DNA from: Bacteroidota bacterium
GTDB lineage: Bacteria; Bacteroidota; Bacteroidia; Bacteroidales; CG2-30-32-10
Assembly: GCA_013334735.1 (NCBI GenBank)
Contig: JAAXXA010000239.1
Coordinates: forward strand, 1-5,376
DNA: 5,376 bases
Reading direction: 5' to 3'
The notes beneath the pieces are model-generated. The model saw only the letters and a program-made list of their open reading frames with translations. It was not told the origin of the DNA and did not search any database. Both the position numbers and the translations under genes were made by a program. This document shows positions 4,447 through 5,376 of the stretch, piece by piece; the first letter of the stretch is position 1; each line of letters opens with the position of its first letter.

Positions 4447-5217
4447 ATGTTAAAGAGAATAATTTTAATAATCTCACTTTTTATTAGCTGCATTTTTATC
4501 AATGTTGGAGCGCAAACGCTAACAGCAAAAGAAATAATAAAAAAGGCAGATGAAAAAAGCAGAGGCCTAACAAGTCAGGGGGAAATGACAATGACAATTG
4601 TGCGTCCGGCATGGACAAGATCGGTAACTATGAAAAGCTGGCAAAAAGGCACAGAATATTCAATGATATTGATCACTTCACCTGCCAAGGATAAAGGACA
4701 AATGTTTTTAAAAATCAAAACCGATATGTGGAATTGGGTGCCTTCTATAGAAAAAATGATAAAAATACCACCTTCAATGATGATGCAATCATGGATGGGA
4801 TCTGATTATACAAATGACGACCTTGTAAGAGAATCATCAATAGTAAATGATTATACTCATAAATTGCTTGGGAATGAATTAATCAGAGAGCAAATGTGTT
4901 ACAAAATTGAATTGATTCCTCTTGCGGAAGCAGCTGTTACATGGGGGAAAGTAATTTTATGGATCACTACTGACGGTTTCAATCAATGGAAAGCAGAATA
5001 TTATGACGAAGACATGAAACTTGTAAACATACTGAATGCTTCAAATATAAAAAAAATGGGAGACAGGGAAATACCTACTAAAATGGAAATTTCCCCCCAG
5101 GATAAAAAAGGAAATAAAACTGTACTTGAAATAAAAAGCATTGTATTCAATCAAATAATTAACGATACTTTTTTCTCACAACAAAACATGAAAAAGTTAA
5201 GTCAGACAACAAAGTAA
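4447..5217 (+). CDS. Outer-membrane lipoprotein-sorting family protein (LolA-like)
   Basis: The 256-residue product has an N-terminal signal peptide: K3 and R4, a hydrophobic core 5-19, and a likely cleavage after VGA at residue 22, leaving Gln23 as the mature end. Cys15 after FIS could suggest a lipobox but fits less well. The mature part matches the LolA-like family annotated as outer membrane lipoprotein-sorting protein: SQGEMTMTIVRP (43-54), MFLKIKTDMWNWVPSIEKMI (86-105), IPPSMMMQSWMGSDYTNDDL (107-126), then the strand-rich half with YKIELIPL (152-159), WGKVILWI (166-173) and REIPTKMEI (207-215). The WNWVPS and WMGSDYTNDDL blocks are the clearest signatures. It probably acts in the periplasm and binds a lipid or lipoprotein cargo. 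Directly downstream begins an ABC permease gene, so the two are likely co-transcribed as an export or sorting system. Confidence 0.88.
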   Translation: MLKRIILIISLFISCIFINVGAQTLTAKEIIKKADEKSRGLTSQGEMTMTIVRPAWTRSVTMKSWQKGTEYSMILITSPAKDKGQMFLKIKTDMWNWVPSIEKMIKIPPSMMMQSWMGSDYTNDDLVRESSIVNDYTHKLLGNELIREQMCYKIELIPLAEAAVTWGKVILWITTDGFNQWKAEYYDEDMKLVNILNASNIKKMGDREIPTKMEISPQDKKGNKTVLEIKSIVFNQIINDTFFSQQNMKKLSQTTK

Positions 5218-5220
5218 AAC

Positions 5221-5316
5221 AATTACGAATTACGAATTACGAATTACAAATTACGAATTACAAATTACGAATTACGAATTACAAATTACGAATTACGAAT
5301 TATCAATTACGAATTA
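5221..5316. repeat. Heptamer tandem array, AATTACG x 13.7
   Basis: Thirteen full 7-bp units and one partial unit run without interruption. Nine units are AATTACG, three are AATTACA (5242, 5256 and 5277) and one is AATTATC (5298). The array starts 4 bases after the LolA-like stop codon and ends 11 bases before the ATG of the next gene, so it fills almost the whole 109-bp gap inside the probable operon. On the plus strand it has no stop codon in any frame, a direct consequence of the 7-bp period. It is a minisatellite that could vary in copy number by slippage. Confidence 0.95.
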
Positions 5317-5326
5317 ATAAGTATTT

Positions 5327-5376
5327 ATGAAAAATTATTTCAGGCTTGCATGGAGAAATATCTGGAGGAATAAGCG
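5327..5376 (+). CDS. ABC transporter permease, FtsX/MacB type, N-terminal fragment
   Basis: An ATG at 5327 opens a frame that runs off the right edge after 16 full codons, reading MKNYFRLAWRNIWRNK. The pattern LAWRNIWRNK just before the first membrane helix is characteristic of the MacB/FtsX/LolE-type permease family, in which the next residues are usually basic and followed by a transmembrane segment. The position right after a LolA-like lipoprotein-sorting gene fits the common Bacteroidota arrangement of that gene with an ABC permease and an ATPase. Only the N-terminus is visible, so the substrate cannot be stated. The start lies 11 bases after the heptamer array and has no Shine-Dalgarno sequence. 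Confidence 0.75.
   Translation, partial: MKNYFRLAWRNIWRNK

Noticed and set aside
5221..5316. CRISPR array
   Set aside because: The repeats are 7 bp, directly adjacent and without spacers, so this is a tandem minisatellite.

Overview
The window looks like chromosomal DNA from an AT-rich member of the Bacteroidota. Four things point there: the rpsF-rpsR-rplI gene order with no priB or ssb in between, TAnnTTTG-type promoter elements, A-rich leaders mostly without Shine-Dalgarno sequences, and a FISUMP-domain lipoprotein. I cannot name a genus from the sequence alone.

Layout. The left edge (1-447, minus strand) holds the N-terminal 149 residues of an AAA_14/DUF4143-type ATPase that runs off the window. 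A 461-bp intergenic stretch follows, with short direct repeats, a 22-bp tandem duplication, small GC-rich palindromes and an imperfect long hairpin, ending in a good rpsF promoter. Positions 909-2024 are the ribosomal protein operon rpsF-rpsR-rplI (bS6, bS18, bL9), closed by a strong terminator at 2042-2079. A 470-bp intergenic stretch then carries a 154-bp symmetric inverted-repeat element that looks like a MITE. After it come a FISUMP lipoprotein (2495-3451) and a TrmH/SpoU-family RNA 2'-O-methyltransferase (3531-4295). A double-hairpin REP-like element (about 4341-4407) separates these from a LolA-like outer-membrane lipoprotein-sorting family gene (4447-5217). That gene is followed by a 14-copy heptamer array and by the first 16 codons of a probable FtsX/MacB-type ABC permease (5327 to the right edge).

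How the genes work together. bS6 and bS18 form a heterodimer on the 30S platform, and bL9 is a 50S protein, so the operon is housekeeping. The methyltransferase probably modifies rRNA or tRNA. The LolA-like protein and the permease probably form one envelope transport operon, a pairing common in this phylum. The FISUMP lipoprotein appears to be a single-gene envelope unit of unknown function.

I see no convincing new defence or mobile system. The items most worth a second look are the repeat families (2186-2339, 4341-4407, 5221-5316), the isolated strong Shine-Dalgarno before rplI, and the PEGA-like plus FISUMP architecture of the lipoprotein.
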